Positions 20,062 through 34,907 of a stretch of 64,000 nucleotides of DNA are shown piece after piece; position 1 is the first letter of the stretch, and the number at the start of each line of letters is the position of its first letter. Both the position numbers and the translations under genes were made by a program. The stretch is taken from NCBI RefSeq assembly GCF_003003075.1, contig NZ_PVTX01000010.1, forward strand, positions 62,001 to 126,000. Reading direction: 5' to 3'. The DNA comes from Isoptericola halotolerans (GTDB lineage Bacteria; Actinomycetota; Actinomycetes; Actinomycetales; Cellulomonadaceae). Under the pieces are notes generated by a model. The model saw nothing but the letters and a program-made list of their open reading frames with translations. It did not search any database and had not been told where the DNA came from.

Positions 20062-20433
20062 GTGGCGACTGGCCTGGCGATCGCGGGCGTCTCGGTGGCC
20101 GTGCTGGCCGTGAGCGTGGCGCTGGGGGCGTGGCTCGTCCCGCTGGTGCTCCGGCACGCCGAGTCCGGGCCGACGGCTCGGGCCGAGGCCCTGGCGGTGC
20201 TGGGCAACGGCACCTGGATCGGTCTGCTCGAGCGCTTCGCGATCACGGGCACGATCCTGGCCGGCTACCCGGAGGGTGTGGCGGTCGTCGTGGCCGTCAA
20301 GGCGCTCGGCCGGCTGCCCGAGCTGCGCGAGCACCCCGTGGCGGGAGAGAGGTTCGTCGTGGGCACGCTCGCGTCCCTGGTGTGGTCGGCCGCACTCGGG
20401 CTGGCCGGGCACGCAGCCCTCGGCGCGCTGTAG
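20062..20433 (+). CDS. Small membrane protein paired with satD (DUF3307 C-terminal-like)
   Basis: The 123-aa protein has about three membrane segments. The pattern NGTWIGLLERFAITGTIL, then VVVAVKALGRLPEL, then ERFVVGTLASLVWSA resembles the conserved C-terminal half of DUF3307 membrane proteins, which often accompany satD. It lacks the N-terminal half, so it is a short form. The function is unknown. The GTG start lies 3 nt after satD, so the two are cotranscribed. Its end overlaps the efp promoter hexamer. Confidence 0.6.
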   Translation: MATGLAIAGVSVAVLAVSVALGAWLVPLVLRHAESGPTARAEALAVLGNGTWIGLLERFAITGTILAGYPEGVAVVVAVKALGRLPELREHPVAGERFVVGTLASLVWSAALGLAGHAALGAL

Positions 20434-20456
20434 GATGTTCCGGGCCCATTGTGGGC
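20431..20456 (+). promoter_or_regulatory. efp promoter and 5' hairpin
   Basis: TAGGAT at 20431-20436 is the likely -10. GCCCA/TGGGC (20444-20448 and 20452-20456) would form a small hairpin at the very 5' end of the roughly 77-nt efp leader. Confidence 0.5.
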
Positions 20457-20519
20457 GCCGCACGCCTTTCCGACAGGCTCACCGCCTGACCCCGAGACCC
20501 GCCGAGGACAGACAAGAAC

Positions 20520-21083
20520 GTGGCTACCTCCAACGACATCAAGAACGGCACCGTGCTGCGCATCGACGGGCAGCTGTGGTCGATCCTCGAGTTCCAGCAC
20601 GTCAAGCCGGGCAAGGGCGGCGCGTTCGTCCGGACCAAGATGAAGAACGTGCTCTCGGGCAAGGTCGTCGACAAGACGTTCAACGCGGGCACGAAGGTCG
20701 AGACGGCCAACGTGGACCGTCGCGACTTCCAGTACCTGTACATGGACGGCTCGGACTTCGTGTTCATGGACACCGACACCTACGACCAGATCATGGTGCC
20801 GGCCGCCACCGTCGGCGACGCCAAGGACTACATGCTCGAGGGCATGAGCATCATGATCGCGTCGAACGACGGCCAGCCGCTGTACGTCGAGCTGCCGTCG
20901 TCCGTGGTCCTCGAGATCACCTACACCGAGCCCGGCCTGCAGGGCGACCGCTCCACGGGTGGCACGAAGCCGGCGACCCTCGAGACGGGCGCCGAGATCC
21001 AGGTGCCGCTGTTCCTCGAGCAGGGCACCAAGGTCAAGGTCGACACCCGTGACGGCTCGTACCTCGGCCGTGTGAACGACTGA
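20520..21083 (+). CDS. efp: Elongation factor P
   Basis: This 187-aa three-domain factor relieves ribosome stalling at proline stretches. It begins [20 protein letters not shown], has the domain I loop [12 protein letters not shown] (lysine about residue 32-34 is the modifiable position in the family), and ends with [16 protein letters not shown]. It starts at GTG 20520, with GAGGA about 11 nt upstream. nusB follows after 1 nt, so the two are one operon. Confidence 0.97.
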   Translation: MATSNDIKNGTVLRIDGQLWSILEFQHVKPGKGGAFVRTKMKNVLSGKVVDKTFNAGTKVETANVDRRDFQYLYMDGSDFVFMDTDTYDQIMVPAATVGDAKDYMLEGMSIMIASNDGQPLYVELPSSVVLEITYTEPGLQGDRSTGGTKPATLETGAEIQVPLFLEQGTKVKVDTRDGSYLGRVND

Positions 21084-21084
21084 C

Positions 21085-21501
21085 ATGGCCTCCCGGACGA
21101 AGGCCCGCAAGCGGGCCGCCGACATCCTCTTCGAGTCGGAGGCGCGCGGCGTCGACCCGCTCGTGCTGCTGCAGGACCGCGTCATCGAGCCGCACGCCGA
21201 GGCGTCCGTGCCGCAGTACACCGTCGACCTCGTCGAGGGCGTCGTCGCGCACCGTGAGCGCATCGACGAGCTGCTCGAGACGTACTCGCGCGGGTGGACG
21301 ATCGCCCGGATGCCGGCCGTGGACCGCGCGCTGCTGCGGGTGGGCACGTTCGAGCTGATCTTCAACGACGACATCCCGGACGCCGTCGCGGTGGACGAGG
21401 CCGTGGACCTGGCCCACGAGCTGTCGACCGACGACTCCCCGGCCTTCGTCAACGGCCTCCTGGGCCGGCTCCTCGAGATCAAGCCGACACTGCTCGCCTG
21501 A
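21085..21501 (+). CDS. nusB: Transcription antitermination protein NusB
   Basis: The 138-aa all-helical protein binds boxA RNA with S10 during rRNA antitermination. Family blocks are RTKARKRAADILFESEARG at the start, RGWTIARMPAVDRALLRVGTFELIF in the middle, and AVDEAVDLAHELSTDDSPAFVNGLLGRL at the end. It follows efp by 1 nt and is closed by a strong hairpin before pyrR. Confidence 0.96.
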   Translation: MASRTKARKRAADILFESEARGVDPLVLLQDRVIEPHAEASVPQYTVDLVEGVVAHRERIDELLETYSRGWTIARMPAVDRALLRVGTFELIFNDDIPDAVAVDEAVDLAHELSTDDSPAFVNGLLGRLLEIKPTLLA

Positions 21502-21538
21502 CGCGCAGCAGCCCGGCGCGAGCGCGGGCGGGTGTGAC

Positions 21539-21577
21539 GCAGCCGACGACCACATGCTGGTCGTCGGCTGCCTCGTC
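21539..21577 (+). terminator. Terminator between nusB and pyrR
   Basis: Perfect 14-bp arms GCAGCCGACGACCA (21539-21552) and TGGTCGTCGGCTGC (21558-21571) surround a 5-nt loop and are followed by CTCGTC. It separates the efp-nusB unit from the pyrR promoter 16 bp further on. Confidence 0.85.
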
Positions 21578-21592
21578 TCCAGGACGGCGCGT

Positions 21593-23257
<1,665 letters not shown>

Positions 23258-23261
<4 letters not shown>

Positions 23262-24601
23262 GCACCGACCCCACCACGGGTACCACCACCTACGTCCTGC
23301 GCGGCGCGCGCCCCCTCGGCGGGGACGCGGTCGACGTCGTGCTCGCCGGCGGCGTCGTCGCCGAGATCACGGCAGCCGGCACCGCCCGGGTCGACGGCGC
23401 GACGGTCGTCGAGGCGGCCGACCACGTGCTCCTGCCCGGCCTGGTCGACCTGCACACCCACCTGCGCGAGCCGGGCCGCGAGGACGCCGAGACCGTCGCC
23501 TCCGGGACCCGGGCCGCCGCCGTCGGTGGCTTCACCGCGGTGCACGCGATGGCCAACACCTCGCCCGTCGCCGACACCGCCGGCGTGGTCGAGCAGGTGC
23601 ACCGTCTCGGCGAGCAGGCGGGCTGGGCCGACGTCCACCCCGTCGGTGCCGTCACCGTCGGCCTCGACGGCGTGCGGCTGGCCGAGCTGGGCGCGATGGC
23701 GGACTCCGCGGCGCGGGTGCGGGTGTTCTCCGACGACGGCAGGTGCGTCCACGACCCCGTCCTCATGCGCCGGGCGCTGGAGTACGTCAAGGCGTTCGAC
23801 GGCGTGGTGGCCCAGCACGCCCAGGAGCCCCGCCTGACCGAGGGCGCCCAGATGAACGAGGGCGTCGTCTCCTCCCAGGTCGGCCTGGCGGGCTGGCCCG
23901 CCGTCGCCGAGGAGGCGATCATCGCCCGCGACGTGCTGCTGGCCGAGCACGTCGGCTCCCGCCTGCACGTGTGCCACCTGTCCACGGCCGGCTCGGTCGA
24001 GATCGTCCGGTGGGCGAAGTCGCGCGGTATCGACGTCACGGCCGAGGTCACGCCGCACCACCTGGTCCTCACCGACGAGCTGGCCCGCACCTACGACCCG
24101 ACCTACAAGGTCAACCCCCCGCTGCGCACGGCGGCCGACGTCGAGGCCGTGCGGCAGGGCCTGGCCGACGGCACCATCGACATCGTCGCCACCGACCACG
24201 CCCCGCACACCCGCGAGGACAAGGACTGCGAGTGGGGTGCCGCGGCGTTCGGGATGACCGGTCTGGAGACCGCGCTGAGCGTGGTGCAGCAGACCATGGT
24301 GGACACCGGCCTGCTGAGCTGGGCCGACGTCGCGCGCGTGCTCTCCGCGAACCCGGCACGCATCGGCCGCGTCGAGGCGACGCAGGGTCGGCCGATCGCC
24401 GTCGGCGAGCCCGCCAACCTGACCCTGGTCGACCCGGCGGCGACGCGGACGATCGACGGCGCCGACCAGGCGACCGCGAGCGCCAACACCCCGTTCCGCG
24501 GGCACGAGCTGCCCGGCCGGGTCGTGGCGACCTTCCTGCGGGGGCGGGCGACCGTGCTCGACGGCGCACCGGTCGAGGCCGGCGTGGTGGGGGCACGATG
24601 A
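23258..24601 (+). CDS. pyrC: Dihydroorotase
   Basis: This 447-aa amidohydrolase closes N-carbamoyl-aspartate to dihydroorotate. Metal ligands are in [12 protein letters not shown] near residue 62, [12 protein letters not shown] supplies a histidine, and the late [28 protein letters not shown] holds the catalytic Asp. The start is GTG 23258, overlapping pyrB by 4 bp. The end overlaps the next gene by 4 bp. Confidence 0.96.
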
Positions 24602-25152
24602 ACCTGCCGATGCCCGTCGCCGTGGGGATCTGGGTCGTCATCGGCGTGGCGCTGCTCGTGCTCGTGCTGACCGGCCGGCGGCGCATCGCCGCGCGCACCG
24701 GGCACCTGGTGCCGCGTCCCCCCGGGGTGCCCGCGGCCGAGGATGCGCTCGGCGCGGTCCGGCTCGGCCCCGTCGAGGCCACCTACGTCTCGAGCACCCT
24801 GGCGGGCGACTGGCTCGCCCGCGTGGGCGCCTACGGCCTCGGCGACCGCAGCGCCGCCGAGGTCACGGTCCTCGACGGGGGCATCGTCGTGGACCGCGAC
24901 GGCAGCCCGCCGCTCCTGGTCCCGGCCCGCGCCCTGCACGGCGTCGGGACCGCTCCCGGCATGGCCGGCAAGTACGTCGGCGGGTCCGGGCTGGTCGTCC
25001 TGACCTGGTCCGTCCCCTCCGACGGCGAGACCGACGCCACGCTGCTCGACACCGGTCTGCGTCCGCGCTACACGGCCGACCGCGCGCGGCTCGTCGAGGC
25101 CGCCGGCTCCCTCATCACCCCGTCCACCCCGAGCACGAAGGACACCAAGTGA
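24598..25152 (+). CDS. Pyr-operon membrane protein with PH-like domain
   Basis: The 184-aa protein has one N-terminal membrane segment (about residues 7-23). A soluble domain follows in which [21 protein letters not shown] and [23 protein letters not shown] resemble the PH-like protein encoded between pyrC and carA in actinobacteria (Rv1382 position). Its role is unknown, but the conserved position and 4-bp overlaps on both sides indicate coexpression with pyrimidine synthesis. The ATG 24598 start overlaps the pyrC stop. Confidence 0.75.
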   Translation: MNLPMPVAVGIWVVIGVALLVLVLTGRRRIAARTGHLVPRPPGVPAAEDALGAVRLGPVEATYVSSTLAGDWLARVGAYGLGDRSAAEVTVLDGGIVVDRDGSPPLLVPARALHGVGTAPGMAGKYVGGSGLVVLTWSVPSDGETDATLLDTGLRPRYTADRARLVEAAGSLITPSTPSTKDTK

Positions 25153-26416
25153 CCTCCAGCACCAGCACCGACCCGGCGGTCCTCGTCCTCGAGGACGGTA
25201 CCGTCGCCCGCGGCACCGCCTACGGCGCCCGCGGCACCACCGTGGGTGAGATCGTCTTCTCCACCGGCATGACCGGCTACCAGGAGACGCTCACCGACCC
25301 GTCCTACCACCGCCAGATCGTCGTGATGACCGCTCCCCACGTGGGCAACACCGGCGTGAACGACGACGACCCCGAGTCCCACCGGATCTGGGTCGCCGGC
25401 TACGTCCTGCGCGACCCGGCGCGGCGCACCTCGAGCTGGCGCTCGCGGGGCGACCTGGCCGACGAGCTCGCCGAGCAGGGCGTGGTCGGCATCGCCGAGG
25501 TCGACACCCGGTTCCTGACGCGCCACCTGCGCGAGCTCGGCGTGATGCGCGCCGGCATCTTCTCCGGCGACGACCTGGTGCGCGACGGCGTCGAACGCGA
25601 CGTCGCGGAGCTCGTCGCCGAGGTCCGGGCCGCCCCGCCGATGGCCGGCGCGGACCTGGCCCGCGAGGTCACCACCGCCGAGGCCTACACCGTCGAGCCG
25701 CGCGGCCTGGCCGAGGGGTCGGACCCCGTCGCGACCGTCGTGGCCGTGGACCTGGGGATCAAGACCATGACGCCGGTGCGGCTCGCCGAGCGCGGCGTGC
25801 GCGTGCACGTCGTGCCGCAGTCGACGACCGTCGACGAGGTCGCGGCCCTCCTGCCGACCGACGCCCCGGCCGGGGTGTTCTTCTCCAACGGGCCCGGCGA
25901 CCCCTCGGCGGCGACCGCCGAGATCGACCTGCTCCGTGGCGTGCTGGACCGTCGCATCCCGTTCTTCGGCATCTGCTTCGGCAACCAGCTCCTCGGCCGC
26001 GCCCTGGGCTACGGCACCTACAAGCTCGCCTACGGCCACCGCGGCATCAACCAGCCGGTCATGGACCGCACCACCGGCAAGGTCGAGGTCACCGCGCAGA
26101 ACCACGGGTTCGCCGTGGACGCACCGCTGGACTCGGTGAGCACCGCCCCCTACGACGACGAGCGCGCCGACGACGTGCGCTACGGGCGCGTCATCGTCTC
26201 GCACGTCGGGCTCAACGACCAGGTGGTCGAGGGACTGACGGCGCTCGACCTGCCCGCCTTCTCCGTGCAGTACCACCCCGAGGCCGCCGCCGGCCCCCAC
26301 GACAGCGCCTACCTGTTCGACCGCTTCGTCGACCTCATGACCACCCGCGAGCCCGTGACCGTGCCGGCCAGCGCCCTCGCGCTGCTGGCCGACGGCTCCG
26401 GCGAGAAGGAGAACTG

Positions 26417-26417
<1 letters not shown>
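25149..26417 (+). CDS. carA: Carbamoyl-phosphate synthase small subunit
   Basis: This 422-aa glutaminase subunit supplies ammonia to CarB. The N-terminal domain has [16 protein letters not shown] and [16 protein letters not shown]. The class I amidotransferase domain carries the nucleophile in [16 protein letters not shown] near residue 276 and the His/Glu pair in [11 protein letters not shown] near 375. The usual GICLGHQ motif reads GICFGNQ. It starts at GTG 25149 and its TGA overlaps the carB ATG by one base. Confidence 0.96.
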
Positions 26418-29793
<3,376 letters not shown>

Positions 29794-29797
<4 letters not shown>

Positions 29798-30696
29798 GCG
29801 CCGCGGAGGCGGCCGCCATGACCGCGGCCGCGCGCCCGCCGTTCGGCGCCCGGCTCGCGACCGCGATGGACGAGCTCGGTCCGCTGTGCGTGGGGATCGA
29901 CCCGCACCCCGCGCTGCTGGCCGACTGGGGTCTGGCCGACGACGCCGCGGGCGTGCGCGAGTTCGGCCTGCGCGTCGTCGAGGCGCTGGGCGGCCGGGTG
30001 GCGGCGCTCAAGCCGCAGGCGGCGTTCTTCGAGCGGCACGGCTCGTCGGGGGTCGCCGCCCTGGAGGACGTCGTCGCCGCCGCGCGCGCCGCGGGCACGC
30101 TGACGATCGTCGACGCCAAGCGGGGCGACATCGGCTCGACGATGGCCGGGTACGCCGAGGCGTTCCTCGCCGACGGCTCGCCGCTGGCGGGTGACGCCGT
30201 GACGCTCTCGCCGTACCTCGGGTTCGGCTCCCTGGCTCCCGCGGCGGAGCTCGCGGCGGCGACGGGACGCGGGATCTTCGTGCTGTGCCTGACCTCCAAC
30301 CCCGAGGGGCAGCAGGTGCAGCACGCGGTGGGGCCGGACGGCCTCACCGTCGCCGCGAGCGTCGCGGCCCAGGCGGCGGCGCTCAACGCCGGTGCGGTGT
30401 CGGACGGGCTGCCGATGGGGTCGGTCGGCCTGGTCGTGGGTGCCACCATCGGCGCCGCGGCCCGCGAGACCGGCACGGACCTCGAGGCCGTGGCCGGTCC
30501 GCTCCTCGCCCCGGGCGTGGGGGCGCAGGGAGCCGGGGAGCGTGAGCTGGCCGACGTGTTCGGTGCGGTGCGCCGCAACGTGCTGGCTTCTTCGTCGCGC
30601 GGGGTGCTCGCGGCCGGGCCCGACGCGGCGGAGCTGCGCGGCGCGGCGCAGCGGTCGACCGCTCAGGCCCGGGCGGCGCTGCGTCCGCCGCGCTGA
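29794..30696 (+). CDS. pyrF: Orotidine 5'-phosphate decarboxylase, type 2
   Basis: This 300-aa decarboxylase makes UMP from [19 protein letters not shown] near residue 31, [12 protein letters not shown] near 72 and the catalytic [22 protein letters not shown] near 105 are the type 2 family signatures. The GTG at 29794 overlaps carB by 4 bp, which supports this start, although an internal ATG nine codons in is possible. pyrD and pyrE are not in the window. Confidence 0.95.
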
Positions 30697-30877
30697 CCGG
30701 CGGTGATGTCGGAAGAGTCACACGACGCGCCCGCTTGGTCGCGTTTGCGGGGCTTTGCGGGGTGGAATGTGCGACCGGGTCCGTGTGAGCACGCCCCAGC
30801 GATTGCCGCCGCCGCAGGTCGTGGCTACTTTCGAGGGAGCAGTACGTCCTGTCGGTTCGATTGAGTAGGTGACTTGC
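30697..30877. other. 181-bp gap upstream of mihF
   Basis: No gene is seen. GCGGGGCTTTGCGGGG is an imperfect direct repeat at about 30747-30762. TACTTT near 30822 is a weak -10 candidate. TCACACGAC and GTCCGTGTGA are inverted arms about 60 bp apart. The mihF leader would be about 45 nt. Confidence 0.35.
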
Positions 30878-31189
30878 GTGGCCCTTCCTCCACTCACGCC
30901 GGAACAGCGTGCGGCGGCCCTCGAGAAGGCGGCCGAGGCGCGACGCATCCGGGCGGAGATCAAGAACCGTCTGAAGTACTCCCAGGGGTCGCTCCGGGAG
31001 GTGATCGAGCAGGGCCAGGCGGACGACGTCGTGGGCAAGCTCAAGGTCGTCTCGCTGCTCGAGTCGCTGCCGGGAGTCGGTAAGGTGAAGGCCCGGGCGA
31101 TCATGGAAGAGATCGGGATCGCCGAGACCCGCCGTGTCCGTGGCCTCGGGCCGCACCAGGCCCAGGCGCTCATCGAGAGGTTTGGCTGA
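30878..31189 (+). CDS. mihF: Actinobacterial integration host factor
   Basis: The 103-aa nucleoid protein has the mIHF form: [20 protein letters not shown], then [12 protein letters not shown], then the helix-two-turn-helix [33 protein letters not shown]. mIHF bends DNA and is essential in mycobacteria. The GTG at 30878 matches the family start; the upstream GTG at 30869 adds three untypical residues. gmk follows and overlaps or abuts. Confidence 0.93.
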   Translation: MALPPLTPEQRAAALEKAAEARRIRAEIKNRLKYSQGSLREVIEQGQADDVVGKLKVVSLLESLPGVGKVKARAIMEEIGIAETRRVRGLGPHQAQALIERFG

Positions 31190-31859
31190 GATTTCCGCAT
31201 CACCTGCCGGCGTGCCGGCTCCAGCAGACGCCGTGCCCGACGACGACGTCCCGCGGGGACCCGCACGGCTGACCGTGCTGGCCGGACCCACGGCCGTCGG
31301 CAAGGGCACCGTCTCGGCCGACATCCGCGCACGCTACCCGCAGGTGTGGCTGTCGGTGTCGGCCACGACCCGGCCACCACGGCCGGGCGAGGTGCACGGC
31401 GTGCACTACCTCTTCGTCACCCCCGAGGAGTTCGACCGGATGGTCGCTGCCGGGGAGATGCTGGAGTGGGCCGTGGTGCACGGGCGTCACCGGTACGGGA
31501 CGCCGCGCGGCCCGGTGGCCGAGCACCTGGCCGCCGGGCGCCCGACCCTGCTCGAGATCGACCTGCAGGGCGCCCGGCAGGTGCGCGACGCGGTGCGCGC
31601 CGCGAGCCTCGACGCGCAGTTCGTGTTCCTGGCGCCGCCGAGCCACGAGGAGCTGGTGCGGCGGCTGGTGGGGCGCGGCACGGAGAGCGAGGCCGAGCGG
31701 GAGCGCCGCCTGGCCACGGCCGCGGTGGAGATGGCGGCCGAGCCGGAGTTCGACGTGACGATCGTCAACGACGACGTCACCCGGGCCACGGACGACCTCG
31801 CGCGGCTGCTGGGCGTGCGTGCGCAGGGTGGCGCCCCTGCGGCCTCCCGGTCTGCTTGA
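31182..31859 (+). CDS. gmk: Guanylate kinase
   Basis: This enzyme phosphorylates GMP to GDP. The P-loop reads GPTAVGKGT rather than GPSGVGKGT, a variant I recall from other Micrococcales. [29 protein letters not shown] and [12 protein letters not shown] are the GMP-binding and core motifs. The start is uncertain: TTG 31182 overlaps the mihF end, and GTG 31212 or 31233 are alternatives, since 20-30 residues before [10 protein letters not shown] are not conserved. Confidence 0.92.
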   Translation: MAEISASPAGVPAPADAVPDDDVPRGPARLTVLAGPTAVGKGTVSADIRARYPQVWLSVSATTRPPRPGEVHGVHYLFVTPEEFDRMVAAGEMLEWAVVHGRHRYGTPRGPVAEHLAAGRPTLLEIDLQGARQVRDAVRAASLDAQFVFLAPPSHEELVRRLVGRGTESEAERERRLATAAVEMAAEPEFDVTIVNDDVTRATDDLARLLGVRAQGGAPAASRSA

Positions 31860-31861
31860 TC

Positions 31862-31881
31862 GCGACCGGTAGACTGGTCGC
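31862..31881 (+). promoter_or_regulatory. rpoZ promoter with dyad around the -10
   Basis: TAGACT (31870-31875) is the likely -10. It is framed by the perfect 6-bp arms GCGACC (31862-31867) and GGTCGC (31876-31881). The dyad may bind a regulator or be chance in GC-rich DNA. Confidence 0.5.
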
Positions 31882-31948
31882 AGACCTTCCCCTCTGAACT
31901 GCCGGTGGCCCTCGCCACCGGTCCGTACGTCTGCTTGGAGCGACACTC

Positions 31949-32296
31949 ATGGCCGGAACCGTGCCCCAGCCCATCGGCATCACCGACCCGCCGATCGACG
32001 ACCTGCTCGCGCACAGCGAGTCCAAGTACGGCCTCGTGCTGTACGCCTCGAAGCGCGCCCGTCAGATCAACGCGTACTACGCGCAGCTCAACGAGGGCCT
32101 GCTGGAGAACGTCGGCCCGCTGGTCGACACCCGCGTGCAGGAGAAGCCCCTGTCGATCGCGATGCGCGAGATCAACCAGGGCCTGCTCACGGCGGAGCCC
32201 GCCGAGCCGGCTCCCGAGCAGCCGGCCACGCCGCTGGTCCCCGAGGGTGTCGAGGTCGTGGACTCCGACCAGGCCGCCGGCGACGAGATCGTCTGA
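31949..32296 (+). CDS. rpoZ: RNA polymerase omega subunit
   Basis: This 115-aa omega subunit promotes assembly of RNA polymerase. The fold is recognisable in [33 protein letters not shown] and [14 protein letters not shown]. The C-terminal tail is acidic and rich in Pro and Glu. The RBS GGAG precedes the ATG, and the gene has its own promoter in the gap after gmk. coaBC follows after 22 nt. Confidence 0.95.
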   Translation: MAGTVPQPIGITDPPIDDLLAHSESKYGLVLYASKRARQINAYYAQLNEGLLENVGPLVDTRVQEKPLSIAMREINQGLLTAEPAEPAPEQPATPLVPEGVEVVDSDQAAGDEIV

Positions 32297-32318
32297 CCCG
32301 GAACCCGGGTTCGCCGCG

Positions 32319-33551
32319 ATGAGGATCCTGCTCGGAGTCAGCGGCGGCATCGCCGCGTACAAGGCCGTGCTGCTGCTGCGGCTGCTGCGCGAGCAGGGGC
32401 ACGCGGTGCGGGTGGTGCCGACGGCGGCCGCGCTGCGGTTCGTCGGCGCGCCCACCTTCGAGGCGCTGTCGGGCGAGCCCGTGAGCACCGAGGTGTTCGA
32501 CGACGTGCCCGGCGTCCAGCACGTGGCGCTCGGTCAGGAGGCCGACCTGGTGGTCGTGGCGCCGGCCACCGCGGACCTGCTGGCCCGGGCCGCGGGCGGC
32601 CGCGCGGACGACCTGCTCACCTCCACGCTGCTGGTCGCACGCTGCCCGGTCGTCATGGCCCCGGCGATGCACACCGAGATGTGGGAGCACCCGGCCACGC
32701 GGGCCAACGTCGAGACGCTGCGTGCCCGCGGCGTGCACGTCGTGGAGCCCGCCAGCGGACGGCTGACCGGTGCGGACACCGGCGCGGGTCGGCTGCCCGA
32801 GCCCGAGGACATCGCCCGCGTCGCGCTCGAGGCGGCGGCCGGTGCGGCCGGGCCCGTGCCGCGCGACCTGGCCGGCCGGCACGTCGTCGTCTCGGCGGGT
32901 GGTACCCGCGAGCCGATCGACCCGGTGCGCTTCATCGGCAACCGGTCCAGCGGCCGCCAGGGGGTCGCGCTCGCCGCGGCCGCCGCGGCCCGGGGTGCCC
33001 AGGTGACGCTGGTGGCCGCGAACCTCGCCGCGGACCTGACCGAGCCGCTGGCGGCGGCAGGCGCCGCGGTGGTCGCGGTGGCCTCGACGGCCGAGCTGCG
33101 GCAGGCCGTCCGGTCCGCCGCCGAGCGTGCCGACGTCGTCGTCATGGCAGCGGCCGTCGCGGACTTCCGTCCGGCGGCCCCGCCGACGGCGAAGATCAAG
33201 AAGGTCGCGGGTGCGGCACCCGCACCGATCGAGCTGGTGGAGAACCCGGACGTGCTCGCCGAGCTGGCCGCGGACCGGCTGCGGCCGGGCCAGGTGGTGG
33301 TGGGCTTCGCGGCGGAGACCGGCGACGACGGCGCCTCGGTGCTCGACCACGGTCGGGCGAAGGCGCGCCGCAAGGGTGCCGACCTGCTGGCCGTGAACGC
33401 CGTCGGGGAGAATCTGGGGTTCGTCACGGACGTCAACGAGGTGACGGTGCTGGACGCGCGCGGCGAGACGGTGACCTCGGTCGCCGGGTCCAAGCGTGAG
33501 GTCGCGGACGGCTTGTGGGACGCCGTGGCCAAGATTCTTCCCAGCATGTGA
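32319..33551 (+). CDS. coaBC: Bifunctional phosphopantothenoylcysteine decarboxylase/phosphopantothenate--cysteine ligase
   Basis: This 410-aa two-domain enzyme performs two steps of coenzyme A synthesis. The N-terminal flavoprotein CoaC domain has GVSGGIAAYKA, VVVAPATADLLARA and MAPAMHTEMWEHPATRANV. The CoaB domain begins near residue 185 with VVSAGGTREPIDPVRFIGNRSSG and has AAVADFRP and a KIKK lysine. The ATG at 32319 starts the family's MRILLGVSGG. It lies downstream of rpoZ as in mycobacteria. Confidence 0.96.
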   Translation: MRILLGVSGGIAAYKAVLLLRLLREQGHAVRVVPTAAALRFVGAPTFEALSGEPVSTEVFDDVPGVQHVALGQEADLVVVAPATADLLARAAGGRADDLLTSTLLVARCPVVMAPAMHTEMWEHPATRANVETLRARGVHVVEPASGRLTGADTGAGRLPEPEDIARVALEAAAGAAGPVPRDLAGRHVVVSAGGTREPIDPVRFIGNRSSGRQGVALAAAAAARGAQVTLVAANLAADLTEPLAAAGAAVVAVASTAELRQAVRSAAERADVVVMAAAVADFRPAAPPTAKIKKVAGAAPAPIELVENPDVLAELAADRLRPGQVVVGFAAETGDDGASVLDHGRAKARRKGADLLAVNAVGENLGFVTDVNEVTVLDARGETVTSVAGSKREVADGLWDAVAKILPSM

Positions 33552-33578
33552 GACGTTCTCATCAAGTGAGACGTTTTT
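33548..33578 (+). terminator. AT-rich repeat/terminator-like element after coaBC
   Basis: TCTCA/TGAGA arms (33557-33561 and 33567-33571) with a 5-nt loop are followed by CGTTTTT. The same stretch has GTGAGACGTT twice (33548-33557 and 33566-33575), 18 bp apart. It may be a weak terminator for coaBC or a binding site upstream of metK. It stands out as AT-rich in this genome. Confidence 0.45.
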
Positions 33579-33613
33579 GACGGTCGGCGCTGGGCGAGCG
33601 GCGGCGGGGGACG

Positions 33614-33619
33614 TAGGCT
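33614..33619 (+). promoter_or_regulatory. -10 hexamer TAGGCT of metK, leaderless type
   Basis: TAGGCT ends 6 nt before the ATG at 33626, the spacing expected for transcription starting on the A of ATG. Confidence 0.65.
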
Positions 33620-33625
33620 GACCGC

Positions 33626-34834
33626 ATGAGCGATGCGCTGCGCCTGTTCACGTCAGAGTCCGTGACCGAGGGCCACCCGGACAAGGTGTGCGACCAGATC
33701 TCCGACGCCATCCTGGACGCGCTCATCGCGCAGGACCCTCGCTCGCGGGTCGCGGTGGAGACCATGGTCACCACGGGGCTGGTCCACGTGGCCGGCGAGG
33801 TGACCACCGAGGCGTACGTCGAGATCCCGCAGATCGTGCGCGAGGTGGTGCGCGGCATCGGCTACACCTCGTCCGCCATCGGCTTCGACGGCGACTCGTG
33901 CGGCGTGTCCGTGTCGATCGGCCAGCAGTCGCCGGACATCGCCCAGGGTGTCGACACCGCGCTCGAGCGCCGCACCGGCGGCGCCGCCGAGGAGGACCTG
34001 CTGGACGCGCAGGGCGCGGGCGACCAGGGGCTCATGTTCGGGTACGCCACCGACGAGACGCCGTCGCTGATGCCGCTGCCCATCTGGCTGGCGCACCGCC
34101 TGGCCGAGCGCCTCGCCGAGGTCCGCAAGTCGGGTGCGGTGGCGGGCCTGCGACCGGACGGCAAGACGCAGGTGACGGTCGGCTACGACGGCGACCGCCC
34201 GGTGCGTCTGGACACGGTGGTGCTGTCGACGCAGCACGACGCGGACGTCGAGCAGGACAAGCTCTACCGGGAGGTCGCCGACCACGTGATCGACCCGGTG
34301 GTCGACGAGGTGGCCGCGTCGGTCGGCCTGGAGACCGCCGACGTGCGGCTCATCGTGAACCCGACGGGCAAGTTCGTCGTCGGCGGGCCGCAGGGCGACG
34401 CCGGCCTGACCGGTCGCAAGATCATCGTCGACACCTACGGCGGGATGTCCCGGCACGGCGGCGGGGCGTTCTCCGGCAAGGACCCCTCGAAGGTCGACCG
34501 CTCGGCCGCGTACGCGATGCGCTGGGTGGCCAAGAACGTCGTGGCCGCCGGCCTGGCGCGGCGCTGCGAGGTGCAGGTGGCCTACGCGATCGGCAAGGCG
34601 CACCCCGTCGGGCTGTACATCGAGACGTTCGGCACCGAGACGGTGGCGCCCGAGCGCATCAGCGCGGCCATCCGCGAGGTGTTCGACCTGCGCCCGGCGG
34701 CGATCGTGCGGGACCTGGACCTGCTGCGCCCCGTCTACGCCACCACGGCCGCCTACGGGCACTTCGGTCGCGAGCTCGACGGTTTCACCTGGGAGCGTAC
34801 CGACCGGGTCGACGCGCTGCGCGCGGCGGTGTGA
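33626..34834 (+). CDS. metK: S-adenosylmethionine synthase
   Basis: This 402-aa enzyme makes SAM from methionine and [51 protein letters not shown] and the C-terminal [19 protein letters not shown] are family signatures with the metal and phosphate ligands. Length fits. It is expressed from a probable leaderless promoter, and priA follows after about 75 bp. Confidence 0.97.
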   Translation: MSDALRLFTSESVTEGHPDKVCDQISDAILDALIAQDPRSRVAVETMVTTGLVHVAGEVTTEAYVEIPQIVREVVRGIGYTSSAIGFDGDSCGVSVSIGQQSPDIAQGVDTALERRTGGAAEEDLLDAQGAGDQGLMFGYATDETPSLMPLPIWLAHRLAERLAEVRKSGAVAGLRPDGKTQVTVGYDGDRPVRLDTVVLSTQHDADVEQDKLYREVADHVIDPVVDEVAASVGLETADVRLIVNPTGKFVVGGPQGDAGLTGRKIIVDTYGGMSRHGGGAFSGKDPSKVDRSAAYAMRWVAKNVVAAGLARRCEVQVAYAIGKAHPVGLYIETFGTETVAPERISAAIREVFDLRPAAIVRDLDLLRPVYATTAAYGHFGRELDGFTWERTDRVDALRAAV

Positions 34835-34907
34835 GCCGCACCCGAGGCTGCTCGCCGCTCGCGCACGTGCCGGCGGGCGCGTCGGTACCGCATGGTTGCA
34901 TGGTGTC

